DNA of 64,000 nt, from assembly GCF_024623785.1 (NCBI RefSeq), contig NZ_JANKBZ010000001.1:905276-969275 (forward strand). Reading direction: 5' to 3'. The stretch is from Archangium lipolyticum. GTDB taxonomy: Bacteria; Myxococcota; Myxococcia; Myxococcales; Myxococcaceae. Made by a program: the position numbers and the translations under genes. Under the pieces are notes generated by a model that did not search any database, was not told where the DNA came from, and worked only from the letters and a program-made list of their open reading frames with translations. Positions 53,157-63,617 of the stretch are shown piece by piece. Each line of letters opens with the position of its first letter. Positions within the stretch are counted from its first letter, which is position 1.

Positions 53157-55744
53157 GGCAGGGTCACCGCCTGCTCGAACGCCTGTTGGATCTGCGGCAG
53201 CGCGTAGGGCTTGGGCAGCACCACCACGCCCTCCAGTGGCGCTTCTCCCCTGGGAAGCGCCACGTGCCCATGGCCCGAGGCGAGGATGATCTTCATCCCG
53301 TTCTTCTTGCTCGCCACCTCGCGCGCCAGGTCCACGCCCGACGAGCCCGGCAGCGACACGTCCGTGAACAAGACATCGAAGCTGCTGGCCGCCATGGCGC
53401 CCTTGGCCTCCTCGGCGCTGGTGACCGCCAGCACCTCGTGCCCCAGCAGATCCATCAGCTCGCACGCCGAGGAGCGCACGTCCTCGTCATCCTCCACCAG
53501 CAGCACGCGCAACCGGCGCGACGCGGCGGGCACGGGGGCACGCTCGGGCGTGGGGGACGCGGGCGCCGCGCGGGGAGGCCCGCGGACCGCCAGCCGCTGC
53601 TGACGGTTGTCGAGCAGCTGCCGCAGCTTGCGGGCCAGGTCCTCCCGGCTGTAGGGCTTGCTCAGCAGCTGCACCCCCGGGTCGAGCCGTCCGCCATGCA
53701 CGATGGCGTTCTCCGTGTAACCCGAGGTGAAGAGCACCTCGATGTCTGGGATGAGCGCCTTGGCCTGCCTGGCGAGCTCGGGGCTGCGCACCGGACCGGG
53801 CATCACCACGTCGGTGAACAACATCTCGATGGGGACGCCGCTCTGGAGGATGACCAGCGCGCTCTGCGCGTCCACGGCCTTGAGCACGCGGTAGCCCAGC
53901 TCGCTCACCATCTCCACCACCGTGGCGCGCACCTCGGCGTCGTCCTCCACCACCAGGATGGTCTCCGTGCCGCCCGAAATGGGACCGGTGACGACCTGGG
54001 CGTCCGCCGACTCGGCCTCCATCGCGCGGGGCAGGTAGAGCTTGATGGTCGTGCCGTGCCCCACCTCGCTGTAGAGCTTGATGTGACCGCCACTCTGCTT
54101 GACGAAGCCGTACACCATGCTCAGGCCCAGACCCGTGCCGCGGCCCTCGGGCTTGGTGGTGAAGAACGGCTCGAAGGCGCGCTCCATCACCTCCGGCGTC
54201 ATGCCGCTGCCTGTGTCCGACACGGCCAGCAACACGTACTGGCCGGGCAGGACCTCGGGGTGCAACCGGCAGTAGCGGTCATCCAACATGGCATTGTTGA
54301 CCTCGATCGTCAGCTTGCCATTGTTGTCCATGGCGTCACGGGCGTTGATGGCCAGGTTGAGGATGACGTTCTCGAGCTGGTTGGGATCGATGGCCGTGTT
54401 CCACAGCCCTCCGGCGGTGACGGTCTCCAGCTGCACGTCCTCGCCCAGCGTGCGGCGCAGCAGCTCATCCATGCCGCGCACCAGCCGGCTCAGGTTGACG
54501 ACGAGCGGTTGGAGCGGCTGGCGGCGCGCGAAGGAGAGCAGCTGGGAGGCGAGCTTGGCGCCACGGTCCACGGCGCGGGCCGCGGTCTGGACGCGGTTCA
54601 TGGCACGCTCGTTGCCTTCCACTTCGCGCTGAAGGAGCTGGAGGTTGCCGGCGATGACCTGGAGCAGGTTGTTGAAGTCATGCGCCACACCACCGGTGAG
54701 CTTGCCCACCGCTTCCATCTTCTGGGACTGGTGGAGCAGCGCCTCGGTCTTGCGCCGCTCGGCCTCGCTCTCCTCGAGCGCGCGGGTGCGCTCGCGGACC
54801 AGTTCCTCCAGGTGCTCCTGATAATGGCGCACCTGCTCCTCTGCGCGTGCCCTCGCGGTGACGTCCTGGCCGTAGACGAGGATGGCCTGGACGGGCCCTC
54901 CCGGCACGCGCACGGGCCGGTAGTCGAAGTCGATGACCAGGTCTTCGATCGGGCCGTCCACCTTCAAGCGGAGGGGGACCTTGAAGCTCCGCACGCTGAC
55001 CGGCTCACCCTGGTAGAACACCCGCTCGAGCATGTCGAGAATGGCCTTGTTGCCCTTGAGCTCCGGACGCGCCTCGAACAGGGGCATGCCGACAACGTTG
55101 CGGAAGCCGAGGAACGGCAGGTAGTTCTCGTTGACCATCTCGAAAACGAACTCGGGACCCCGGAGGACGCCAACAACCCCGGGGAACACCTCGAGCAGCT
55201 GGCGGAGGTAGCGGCGCTCCTCATCCAGGGTCTTGTTGTTCTCCTGCACCGCCCACATCTGGCCGATCAGGGTGGCGAGCTGCTCCGGGGAGAATCCCTC
55301 CTGCTGGCCCTCTTTCGCCCACTTCGCCAGGTCCGTGGAGCGCAGGTCCGTCACGTCCAAGGAGTGCTGGAGGATGAAGGCCACATTGCCCGACGAATCG
55401 AGAAGGGGCTTGTGGGAGTAGCTCCAGAAGCGCTCCTCGCGCACCGGTCCCTCCTGGGTGGAGCGTACGATGGACTGAGCCAGCATCGGGATGAGGTCCG
55501 GCAAGCGGCTGGTGAGCACCCGCTCGAAGGACTCCCGGAGCTGACGCGCGCCGTCCTGGCCCTCGGAGCTCTCCGGCCGGGGGAGCACCTCGAAGACGTT
55601 GCGGCCGACGACCTCGTCGAGTTGCAGCGAGGTGGCCCGCAGGTAGGCCTGGTTGGCCGTGACGTACTTCAGCTCCCGGTCCAGCACCATGAGGGGAGCG
55701 GGGGCGGCATCGAAGAGCTTCTGGGAATCGATCGTGTGGGACAT
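53153..55744 (-). CDS. Hybrid sensor histidine kinase with PAS domains and two receivers
   Basis: An 863-residue soluble hybrid kinase. Two PAS domains (about 8-130 with [20 protein letters not shown] and 190-325 with [20 protein letters not shown]), a coiled coil, HisKA with [20 protein letters not shown] (phospho-His), HATPase_c (NLENV-type N box [35 protein letters not shown]), then two receivers with Asp in LFTDVVMPG and in LFTDVSLPG. No membrane segment, so the signal is cytosolic. The ATG at 55744 begins the PAS. Its stop codon overlaps that of the CBM3 gene. Confidence 0.92.
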   Translation of the reverse strand: MSHTIDSQKLFDAAPAPLMVLDRELKYVTANQAYLRATSLQLDEVVGRNVFEVLPRPESSEGQDGARQLRESFERVLTSRLPDLIPMLAQSIVRSTQEGPVREERFWSYSHKPLLDSSGNVAFILQHSLDVTDLRSTDLAKWAKEGQQEGFSPEQLATLIGQMWAVQENNKTLDEERRYLRQLLEVFPGVVGVLRGPEFVFEMVNENYLPFLGFRNVVGMPLFEARPELKGNKAILDMLERVFYQGEPVSVRSFKVPLRLKVDGPIEDLVIDFDYRPVRVPGGPVQAILVYGQDVTARARAEEQVRHYQEHLEELVRERTRALEESEAERRKTEALLHQSQKMEAVGKLTGGVAHDFNNLLQVIAGNLQLLQREVEGNERAMNRVQTAARAVDRGAKLASQLLSFARRQPLQPLVVNLSRLVRGMDELLRRTLGEDVQLETVTAGGLWNTAIDPNQLENVILNLAINARDAMDNNGKLTIEVNNAMLDDRYCRLHPEVLPGQYVLLAVSDTGSGMTPEVMERAFEPFFTTKPEGRGTGLGLSMVYGFVKQSGGHIKLYSEVGHGTTIKLYLPRAMEAESADAQVVTGPISGGTETILVVEDDAEVRATVVEMVSELGYRVLKAVDAQSALVILQSGVPIEMLFTDVVMPGPVRSPELARQAKALIPDIEVLFTSGYTENAIVHGGRLDPGVQLLSKPYSREDLARKLRQLLDNRQQRLAVRGPPRAAPASPTPERAPVPAASRRLRVLLVEDDEDVRSSACELMDLLGHEVLAVTSAEEAKGAMAASSFDVLFTDVSLPGSSGVDLAREVASKKNGMKIILASGHGHVALPRGEAPLEGVVVLPKPYALPQIQQAFEQAVTLP

Positions 55745-55854
55745 GGCGGACGGCGGGATGGTACCCCTCGGTAGACTTTTCGGGTGGCGAAATACGGTGG
55801 GCACGCAAGGCCGCCGGGCATGCGGCCACCCCTACATGCCGGGTGACGCATCCA

Positions 55855-56214
55855 TCAAAGCGCGACCAGCGCCTTGAAACCGCCGTAGACCATCCTCTTG
55901 CTGTCGAGGATCTTGGCGCTCGGGTCCATCATGGTGGCCATGCGTGGGTCTTCCATGACCTTCTTGTTGACGCGGTCTCGATGCGCGCGCGACTTGTACA
56001 CGATCCACGAGAACACCACGGTCTCGTCCGGCTTGAGCTTGACGCTCTGCGGGAATGACGTGAGCTTCCCCGGCTTCACGTCGTCGCCGACGCATTCGAT
56101 GTACTCGAGCGCGCCGTGCTCCATCCAGATCTTCCCCGCCTTCCGGGCAAGGCGGCGATAGGCCTGCACGTTCTTCTTGGGTACTGGCAAGACGAAGCCG
56201 TCGACGTATCTCAT
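55855..56214 (-). CDS. DUF1428 family protein
   Basis: A 119-residue protein matching the YbaA/DUF1428 dimeric alpha/beta-barrel family: MRYVDGFVLPVPKKNVQAYR, GALEYIECVGDDVKPGK, ETVVFSWIVYKSRAHRDRVN and MDPSAKILDSKRMVYGGFKA. GGAGGAGG precedes the ATG. Function unknown; a dimeric ABM-like fold suggests small-molecule binding. Confidence 0.88.
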   Translation of the reverse strand: MRYVDGFVLPVPKKNVQAYRRLARKAGKIWMEHGALEYIECVGDDVKPGKLTSFPQSVKLKPDETVVFSWIVYKSRAHRDRVNKKVMEDPRMATMMDPSAKILDSKRMVYGGFKALVAL

Positions 56215-56552
56215 GGACTCCTCCTCCGCCAAACGTGCTCCGGGTTCGAGCCGTCGCTCAAGCACCGGTCGCGACCATTTGCCATCTCCAGGACACCCAT
56301 CACCCCCGTGCCACCTAAGGAGCAAGGAAACAAGAAAAGCAGCGTGCATGGGCCGGCCCGTGACATCGAGGGCCCTCCTCATCGCTTGACCCTCAATCAT
56401 CCGGCCGTTAGGTAGGCGTCCTTTTCCACGAACCGACGGGGCGCGGCGGGACGAGCCGGTCTGGATGTTGAGCGTCCTCGAGCTCGCGGGCCGTCACACC
56501 CTCCACCCACCCCTGTCGCCGTCCAGGTCCTGGACTGCCCCAGGAACGCTCC
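56215..56552. other. Intergenic region upstream of the RND operon
   Basis: About 340 bases between divergent DUF1428 and adaptor genes. No regulator gene, clear operator or gene fragment is evident; promoters for both directions must lie here. Confidence 0.4.
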
Positions 56553-57734
56553 ATGTACTCCGCTCGAACCCGGACTCTCCTCTTCTCGATCCTCGCGCTC
56601 GTCTCCGTCCTGGGGGGCGCTGCCTGCAAGTCACCCGAAGCACCTCCCCCGGCCGCTCCTCCGGCCGTGGAAGTGGGAACGATCACGGTGCGGCCCGCGA
56701 CCATTCCGGTGCTCGATGAGCTGCCGGGGCGCATCGCTCCGACGCGGGTCGCCGAGGTGCGTCCGCGCGTGTCCGGCATCATCGTCGAGCGCGTCTTCCG
56801 GCAGGGCGGCAGCGTGAAGGCGGGGGACGTCCTCTTCAAGCTCGACGCGTCCATGTACGAGGTCGAACGTGCCAGCGCGAGGGCCGTGTTGGCGAAGGCC
56901 GAGGTGACGGCCGCGGAGGCCCGCCAGCAGGCGGAACGGGGCGAGAAGCTCCTCGCCAGCGGCGTCATCACCCAGGAGCAGCACGAGACGCTCCAGGCGG
57001 CGCTCCGGCGCGCCGAGGCCGATGTGGCGGCGGCCCGGGCGGCGTTGCGCCGCGCGGAGCTCAACCTGGAGTACACGACGATCCGGGCGCCGATCAGCGG
57101 AAGGATTGGCCGGGCCCTGGTGACGGAAGGCGCGCTCGTGAGCGCGGGAGATCCCACGGCGCTCGCGCTCATCCAGCAGCTCGATCCGGTCTACGCGGAC
57201 TTCACCCAGCCCGCGATGGAGCTCCACCGTCTGCGCCAGGCGCTCAAGGACGGGAAGATCCAGGGCGTCACCCCCGAGCAGGCGAACGTCCAGCTGGTGC
57301 TCGACGATGGCTCCCTCTATGCGAAGGAGGGGCGGCTGCTCTTCTCGGACGTGACGGTGGATCCCGGCAGCGGCCAGGTGACGGTGCGCGGGGAATTCCC
57401 CAATCCGGACGCCGAGCTCCTTCCTGGCATGTATGTGCGGGGACGAATTGAACAGGGCACCCTGAGCGAGGCGCTCGCCGTGCCCCAGCAAGCCATCCAG
57501 CGAGACAACGCGGGCAAGTCCCAGGTCTTCGTGGTCGCGGGCAACGGCACCGTCGAGGTGCGCCCGGTGCGGACCTCTCGCGTCTACCAGGATCAGGCGG
57601 TCATCCAGGAGGGCTTGAAGGCAGGCGATCAGGTCATCGTCGAGGGCTTCCAGAAGATCGGCGCGGGCGCACCGGTCAAGCCGGTGGCCTGGACCGCGCC
57701 TGGAACCGGCCTCAACCCCTCCCAGCCTCGATAG
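56553..57734 (+). CDS. RND efflux periplasmic adaptor (AcrA/MexA type)
   Basis: A 393-residue membrane-fusion protein. N-terminal signal with a lipobox-like GGAACKS (Cys25), biotinyl-lipoyl half motifs (RVAEVRPRVSGIIVERVFRQ, GSVKAGDVLFKLDASMYEVE), an alpha-hairpin (60-150), then LNLEYTTIRAPISGRIGRAL and the beta-barrel and membrane-proximal domains (PGMYVRGRIEQGTLSEALAV). It links the inner-membrane pump encoded 11 bases downstream to an outer-membrane channel. No TolC-like gene is in the window. Confidence 0.93.
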   Translation: MYSARTRTLLFSILALVSVLGGAACKSPEAPPPAAPPAVEVGTITVRPATIPVLDELPGRIAPTRVAEVRPRVSGIIVERVFRQGGSVKAGDVLFKLDASMYEVERASARAVLAKAEVTAAEARQQAERGEKLLASGVITQEQHETLQAALRRAEADVAAARAALRRAELNLEYTTIRAPISGRIGRALVTEGALVSAGDPTALALIQQLDPVYADFTQPAMELHRLRQALKDGKIQGVTPEQANVQLVLDDGSLYAKEGRLLFSDVTVDPGSGQVTVRGEFPNPDAELLPGMYVRGRIEQGTLSEALAVPQQAIQRDNAGKSQVFVVAGNGTVEVRPVRTSRVYQDQAVIQEGLKAGDQVIVEGFQKIGAGAPVKPVAWTAPGTGLNPSQPR

Positions 57735-57745
57735 GGCCCACCGCC

Positions 57746-60700
57746 ATGCCTCGTTTCTTCATCGACAGGCCCATCTTCGCCTGGGTCATCGCGCTGTTCA
57801 TCATCATGGGAGGCGTGCTCGCCATCCCCAACCTGCCGGTGGCGCAATACCCCAACGTGGCGCCGCCACAGATCACCATCTCGACCTTCTATCCGGGCGC
57901 GTCGCCCGAGGATCTCTACCAGAGCGTCACTCGCATCATCGAGGAGGAGCTCAACGGCACGAAGTCGTTGCTCTACTTCGAGTCGACCAGTGAAGCGACG
58001 GGTGCGGTCACCATCACCGCGACCTTCGCGCCAGGGACGGACCCCGCCCTGGCCGCCGTGGATCTCCAGAACCGGGTCAAACGGGTCGAGCCGAGGTTGC
58101 CGCTCGCCGTGTCGCAGCAGGGTCTGCAGATCGAGGAAGCGAGCAGTGGCTTCCTCATGATGGTGACGTTGCGGTCCACCAACGGCGCCTTCGACGAGAT
58201 CGGCCTCGGGGATTACCTCTCGCGCAACGTGCTCAATGAGTTGCGGCGCATCCCCGGCGTGGGCCGGGCGCAGCTCTTCTCCTTCGAGCGCGCCATGCGC
58301 ATCTGGGTGGATCCGAACAAGCTGCTGGGACTGGGCCTGACCTCCCAGGATGTGACGAACGCCATCCGCGCGCAGAACGCCCAGGTCGCGGCCGGCTCGC
58401 TCGGCGCGCAACCCGGGCCGGCGACACAGAAGGTGGCGGCGACCGTGCTGGTGAAGGGGCAGTTGACCTCGCCGGAGGAGTTCGGCGCCATCGTGCTTCG
58501 CGCGAACGCGGATGGTTCCTCCGTGCGCCTGCGGGACGTGGCCCGCGTGGAGCTGGGCGGACAGAACTACTCCATCGCCTCACGTCTCAATGGCCAGCCG
58601 AGCGCGGCGATCGGTATCCAGTTGTCTCCCACGGGCAATGCGCTCGCGACCTCGACGGCCATCCGCGCGAAGATGGGGGAACTGTCCCGGTTCTTCCCGG
58701 CCGGCATCGAGTACGACATTCCCTATGACACGGCCCCGTTCGTGGGAGTGTCCATCCGGAAGGTCCTCCAGACGCTCGCCGAGGCGGTGCTCCTGGTCTT
58801 CCTGGTGATGTTCCTGTTCCTCCAGAACATCCGCTACACGCTCATTCCCACCCTCATCGTCCCCATCGCCCTGCTCGGCACCTGCGCGGTGATGTTCGCC
58901 ATGGGCTTCTCCATCAACGTGCTCACCATGTTCGCCATGGTGCTGGCGATTGGCATCCTCGTGGACGACGCCATCGTGGTGATCGAGAACGTGGAGCGCA
59001 TCATGAGCGAGGAGGGCCTGTCTCCGCGCGAGGCCACGCAGAAGGCCATGAAACAGATTACGGGCGCCGTCATCGGCATCACGCTCGTGCTCAGCGCCGT
59101 CTTCGTGCCCATGGCCTTCTTTCCCGGCTCCGTCGGCGTCATCTACAAGCAATTCTCGCTGACCATGGTGGTGTCCATCCTGTTCTCGGCGCTGCTGGCC
59201 CTGTCCCTGACGCCGGCGCTCTGCGCGACCTTCCTGAAGCCCGTCACCCGGGGGCACGCGCACGCGAGCACGGGGTTCTTCGGCTGGTTCAACCGCGGCT
59301 TCGAGCGCACGTCCCACGCCTATCGTGGACTCGTGGGCCGCACCCTGCACCGCGCGGGCCGGTTCATGCTCGTCTACGCCGCGGTGTTCGCGGCCCTCGG
59401 CTGGCTGTTCGTCCAGCTCCCCTCCTCCTTCATCCCGAGCGAGGATCAGGGCTACATCATCCTCGGGGTGCAGGCGCCGCCGGAGGCCACGGTCCACCGG
59501 ACGCTGGACGCGGTGGTCCAGATGGAGAAGACACTGCTGGCCGAGCCGGGCGTGGACCGGGTCGTGGCCATCCTGGGTTTCAGCTTCTCCGGCCAGGGAC
59601 AGAACGCGGCCTTGAGCTTCGCGACCCTGAAGCCCTGGTCGGAGCGGGGAGCCCAGGACAGCGCGGAGGCCATCGCCGGGCGTGCGAACGCCGCCTTGTC
59701 CGCGGTGCGGGATGCCTTCATCTTCGCGCTCTCCCCTCCTCCCGTCGAGGGACTGGGGACGACGGGCGGCTTCGCCTTCCGGCTGGAAGACCGGGCGGGA
59801 CTGGGACAGGAGGCGCTCGCCGCCGCGAGGGATCAACTGCTGGAGGCCGCCGCCCGGAGTCCCGTCCTCTCGGGCGTGATGTTCGAGGGTCTCTCGAACG
59901 CGGCGCAGATCGATCTCCGCATCGATCGCGAGAAGGCCAGCGCGCTCGGGCTCACGTTCGCGGACATCAACGAAACCCTCTCCACCAACCTTGGATCGGC
60001 CTACTCCAATGATTTTCCCAACGCGGGCCGGATGCAGCGGGTGATCGTCCAGGCCGAGGGAAACCGGCGCATGCAGGCGGAGGATCTCCTCGCGCTCAAT
60101 GTGCGCAACCGCCAGGGCACCCTGGTGCCCTTCTCCGCCTTCTCCACGGTGGACTGGCGGGTGGGCTCCGCCCAGGTCGTCGGCTACAACGGCTACCCTG
60201 CGGTCCGCATCAGCGGCAACGCGGCTCCCGGCCATTCGAGCGGTGAAGCCCTCCAGGAGATGGAGCGTCTGGCGAGCCAGCTCCCTCGGGGATTTGGTTT
60301 CGACTGGAGCGGGCAATCCCTGCAGGAAATCCAGTCGGGCTCGCAGGCGCCGTTCCTGATCGCCCTGTCCATGCTGTTCGTGTTCCTGTGCCTGGCCGCC
60401 CTCTACGAGAGCTGGTCCATTCCCCTGGCAGTGATGCTCGTGGTTCCCCTGGGAGTGCTCGGCTCGGTGCTGGCCGTCATGCTCCGGGGAATGAACAACG
60501 ATGTCTATTTCAAGGTCGGACTCATCACGATCATCGGCTTGTCGGCGAAGAACGCCATTCTGATCATCGAATTCGCCAAGGATCTCCGGGCGCAGGGCAA
60601 GCCGCTCCTGGACGCGGCGCTCGAGGCCGCGCAGCTGCGCTTCCGTCCCATCCTCATGACCTCGCTCGCCTTCACGCTGGGCGTGGTCCCGCTCGCCATC

Positions 60701-60880
60701 GCGAGTGGGCCCGGCGCCGCCAGCCAGCGAGCCATTGGCACGGGAGTGCTCGGGGGAATGCTGTCCGCCACGGTGCTCGCGGTCATCTTCGTGCCGGTCT
60801 TCTACGTCTTCATCATGCGGCTGCTCAGCCCGCGAACCGTGAATACCGGAGAGGTGCGTATCCCAGAAGCCACGAATTGA
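57746..60880 (+). CDS. RND multidrug efflux transporter, HAE1 family (AcrB type)
   Basis: A 1044-residue inner-membrane pump: FFIDRPIFAWVIALFIIMGG at the N-terminus, twelve membrane segments, two large periplasmic loops, and the proton relay residues Asp407/Asp408 in GILVDDAIVVIENVERI and Lys935 in GLSAKNAILIIEF, the same spacing as E. coli AcrB. Exports hydrophobic drugs or secondary metabolites by proton exchange. Operon with the adaptor; the substrate cannot be read from sequence. Confidence 0.95.
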   Translation: MPRFFIDRPIFAWVIALFIIMGGVLAIPNLPVAQYPNVAPPQITISTFYPGASPEDLYQSVTRIIEEELNGTKSLLYFESTSEATGAVTITATFAPGTDPALAAVDLQNRVKRVEPRLPLAVSQQGLQIEEASSGFLMMVTLRSTNGAFDEIGLGDYLSRNVLNELRRIPGVGRAQLFSFERAMRIWVDPNKLLGLGLTSQDVTNAIRAQNAQVAAGSLGAQPGPATQKVAATVLVKGQLTSPEEFGAIVLRANADGSSVRLRDVARVELGGQNYSIASRLNGQPSAAIGIQLSPTGNALATSTAIRAKMGELSRFFPAGIEYDIPYDTAPFVGVSIRKVLQTLAEAVLLVFLVMFLFLQNIRYTLIPTLIVPIALLGTCAVMFAMGFSINVLTMFAMVLAIGILVDDAIVVIENVERIMSEEGLSPREATQKAMKQITGAVIGITLVLSAVFVPMAFFPGSVGVIYKQFSLTMVVSILFSALLALSLTPALCATFLKPVTRGHAHASTGFFGWFNRGFERTSHAYRGLVGRTLHRAGRFMLVYAAVFAALGWLFVQLPSSFIPSEDQGYIILGVQAPPEATVHRTLDAVVQMEKTLLAEPGVDRVVAILGFSFSGQGQNAALSFATLKPWSERGAQDSAEAIAGRANAALSAVRDAFIFALSPPPVEGLGTTGGFAFRLEDRAGLGQEALAAARDQLLEAAARSPVLSGVMFEGLSNAAQIDLRIDREKASALGLTFADINETLSTNLGSAYSNDFPNAGRMQRVIVQAEGNRRMQAEDLLALNVRNRQGTLVPFSAFSTVDWRVGSAQVVGYNGYPAVRISGNAAPGHSSGEALQEMERLASQLPRGFGFDWSGQSLQEIQSGSQAPFLIALSMLFVFLCLAALYESWSIPLAVMLVVPLGVLGSVLAVMLRGMNNDVYFKVGLITIIGLSAKNAILIIEFAKDLRAQGKPLLDAALEAAQLRFRPILMTSLAFTLGVVPLAIASGPGAASQRAIGTGVLGGMLSATVLAVIFVPVFYVFIMRLLSPRTVNTGEVRIPEATN

Positions 60881-60918
60881 ACGAGGGCCGGGGCGTCGCT
60901 ACACTTGGTGCCATTCCC

Positions 60919-63375
60919 ATGCACACCGCCCCTCCCTTGGACTGTTTCGTACGGTCTGGTGCGTCCGCGCGCCCGCATCGCTGGCCCACCCTCCTCCTGT
61001 CCCTGGCCCTGGTGGCCACCACGGGCTGCCCGGACCCGAAGCCGCCCCCCGAGCCCCGTTACCGGGCCACCATCCGCCGTACCGACCACGGCATTCCCCA
61101 CATCACCGCCGCCAACCTCGGCAGTGTGGGCTTCGGTCAGGGTTATGCCTTCTCGCAGGATCATGCCTGCACCCTGGCGGATCAGATCATCAAGGTCCGC
61201 GGCGAGCGCGCCCGCTTCTTCGGGGCAGGTCCCGGGGACGCCCACATCAGCAGCGACCTCGCCTACCACGCCCTGGATCTGCTCGAGCGCGGACGGGCCG
61301 GCCTCGAGGCCCAGCCCGAGGACTCCCGCCAGCTCCTCGAGGGGTTCACCGCCGGCTACAACCACTTCTTGAAGAGCCCCGGGGCCACGCGGTTGCCCTG
61401 CGCCGGGCAGCCCTGGCTGCGCCCCATCGGCGCGGACGAGATGGTGGCCTACCTGATCAACATCACGCTGACGGCCAGCAGCTACCGCCTCGTCGACGCC
61501 ATCGTCGCGGCGCAACCTCCCAGCCCGAAGGGCGTGCAGGCCGTGCCGCCCGCCTTGCCTCCGCGCGAGGAGGCGGGCCTGGCCAGCAACGGCTGGGCGC
61601 TGGGCGCCGAGCGCACGGCCAGCGGGCGCGGCATGGTGCTGGCCAACCCGCACTTCCCCTGGGAGGGCGAGCTGCGGCTGTGGGAGAGCCACCTCACCGT
61701 GCCCGGCCAGCTCGACGTCTACGGCGTCTCCCTGCTGGGCGCGCCCGGTGTCCTCATCGGCTTCAACAAGGACGTGGCCTGGACGCATACCTTCTCGTCC
61801 GGCTCGCGCTTCACGGCCTATCTGTTGAAGCTCGTCCCCGGCAAGCCCACCACCTATGTGTACGAGGGCCAGGAGCGGCAGATGACGGCCCGGACCTTCA
61901 CCGTCCAGGTGCTGCAGGCCGATGGCTCGCTGAAGGACGTCTCCCGCACCCTCTACAGCAGCCACCATGGGCCCCTGCTGGCCCTGCCCGGTCTGGGGTG
62001 GAGCGAGACGCTCGCCGTCAGCTACCGGGACGCCAACCTCGACAACACCGCCTTCCTCTCCCAGTTCCTGGGCATGGGACGGGCCACCAACCTCCAGCAG
62101 TTCCAGGACGTCTTCGCCCAGGTGCAAGGCAGCCCCTGGGTGAACACCATGGCCGCGGATCGCGAGGGAAACGTCTGGTACACGGATGCCTCGGCCACGC
62201 CCAACCTCAGTGCCGAGGCGCTGACGAAGTGGAGTCAGGCCGCCGCCACGCCCGGCACGCCGCAGGCCGCGCTGCTGGCCCAGGGCATCGTGCTGCTCGA
62301 CGGGAGCAGCGCCGTCAACGAGTGGGTGGAGGAGCCCGGAGCGCGCAGCCCGGGGCTCGTTCCCTACGCGAAGGTGCCGCGGCTCTCCCGCCGCGACTTC
62401 GTCTTCAATGCCAATGACAGCTATTGGCTGGCCAACCCGGCGGAGCCGCTGGAGGGCTTCTCGCCCCTGCACGGCTTCGAGCGCGTGCCCCAGACGCCCC
62501 GCACCCGGATGAACCTCGTCCGGCTCACCGAGGTCCGCGAGGGAGGCGCCTCCGGACCCGATGGCCGGTTCACCCTCGAGGAACTGCAGACCACCGTCCT
62601 CGACAACCACAGCATGACGGCCGAGCTGCTGCGCGCGCAGGTGGTCCAGCGCTGCCAGGCCAACCCCACGGGCACCGCCCGGGGCCAGGATGTGGACCTC
62701 ACCCGGGCCTGCGCCGTGCTGGTGGCGTGGAATGGCCGCTACGACCTGAACAGCGTGGGCGCGCCCCTCTGGCGCGAGCTGATGGGCGTCTACGGCTCTT
62801 CGGCCCTGCAGAACGCGGGCACCCTCTTCGCCACGGCCTTCTCGCCCGCCCGGCCCATGGAGACGCCGAACACGCTCGTGCCGGCTCCCGCGGCGGGGGC
62901 GGATCCGCTCCTGGGCAGGCTGGCCGAGGCCGTGCTGCGCCTGGGAGATGCTGGCATCGCGGTGGATGCGCCACTGGGCCAGGTGCAGTTCTCGCCACGA
63001 GGTGGCGCGCGCACGCCCCTCCACGGTGGCACCACCGTGGACGGCACGATGAACGTCGTCAGCTACCGCACCCTGAAGTCCACGCTGGACGAGACGACAC
63101 CGCGAGGCAGGGTCATCGGGACCCAGTCGGGCCTCTCCACCGATGGCTACGTCATCAATTACGGGACGAGCTTCCTCATGGCCATGCACTACACCGACAG
63201 CGGCCCGGAGGCCCGGGCCCTGCTCACCTACGGCGAGTCCGAGGACCCGGCTTCGTCCCACGTCAACGACCAGCTCCAGCTCTTCTCCCAGAAGCAGTGG
63301 CGGCCCATCCTCTTCTCCGAGCAGGAGATCGCCAACGCTCCCAGCCTCGAGACGACGACCGTCACCGCGGATTGA
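60919..63375 (+). CDS. Secreted penicillin acylase/N-acyl amidase family Ntn hydrolase
   Basis: An 818-residue precursor with an N-terminal membrane-export segment ending TTGCPDP (possible lipoprotein). The alpha chain begins at YRATIRRTDHGIPHITAANL with the family DHGIPH motif; the propeptide ends at EEAGLA and the beta chain nucleophile is Ser223 in SNGWALGAE. Oxyanion and fold motifs follow: MVLANPHFPWEG, GAPGVLIGFNKDVAWTHT and the Asn in NFVFNANDSY context. Relatives hydrolyse beta-lactams, acyl homoserine lactones or fatty acyl amides. It begins 38 bases after the RND pump, so it may be in the same operon, hinting at combined efflux and degradation. Confidence 0.9.
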   Translation: MHTAPPLDCFVRSGASARPHRWPTLLLSLALVATTGCPDPKPPPEPRYRATIRRTDHGIPHITAANLGSVGFGQGYAFSQDHACTLADQIIKVRGERARFFGAGPGDAHISSDLAYHALDLLERGRAGLEAQPEDSRQLLEGFTAGYNHFLKSPGATRLPCAGQPWLRPIGADEMVAYLINITLTASSYRLVDAIVAAQPPSPKGVQAVPPALPPREEAGLASNGWALGAERTASGRGMVLANPHFPWEGELRLWESHLTVPGQLDVYGVSLLGAPGVLIGFNKDVAWTHTFSSGSRFTAYLLKLVPGKPTTYVYEGQERQMTARTFTVQVLQADGSLKDVSRTLYSSHHGPLLALPGLGWSETLAVSYRDANLDNTAFLSQFLGMGRATNLQQFQDVFAQVQGSPWVNTMAADREGNVWYTDASATPNLSAEALTKWSQAAATPGTPQAALLAQGIVLLDGSSAVNEWVEEPGARSPGLVPYAKVPRLSRRDFVFNANDSYWLANPAEPLEGFSPLHGFERVPQTPRTRMNLVRLTEVREGGASGPDGRFTLEELQTTVLDNHSMTAELLRAQVVQRCQANPTGTARGQDVDLTRACAVLVAWNGRYDLNSVGAPLWRELMGVYGSSALQNAGTLFATAFSPARPMETPNTLVPAPAAGADPLLGRLAEAVLRLGDAGIAVDAPLGQVQFSPRGGARTPLHGGTTVDGTMNVVSYRTLKSTLDETTPRGRVIGTQSGLSTDGYVINYGTSFLMAMHYTDSGPEARALLTYGESEDPASSHVNDQLQLFSQKQWRPILFSEQEIANAPSLETTTVTAD

Positions 63376-63415
63376 GCTGACCGCCGCCTCCACTGGAAGT
63401 TACCCGCCACTCTGA

Positions 63416-63455
63416 GCCGCGCCCTCTCCTGTCGAGGGGGCGCGGTTTGCTTTTT
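63416..63455 (+). terminator. Terminator after the acylase gene
   Basis: CCGCGCCC pairs with GGGCGCGG around a 13-base loop, followed by TTTGCTTTTT. It closes the adaptor-pump-acylase transcription unit. Confidence 0.78.
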
Positions 63456-63617
63456 CGGCTTGCTCCGGAATCGGTGATCGCGATGGTCCGGTGCACGCAA
63501 GTAGTGCCGCCACCCCATCCGGCCGGAGGAAAAACCAACCTACCCGATGGGCTTTTCAGCACCTCACCAGACCCGACAGGTGCGGCAATGTCCAGGCATT
63601 CTGTCGATACTCGCCCC

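Noticed and set aside
52427..55774. Long plus-strand frame opposite the histidine kinase
   Set aside because: Antisense shadow; all kinase motifs are on the minus strand.
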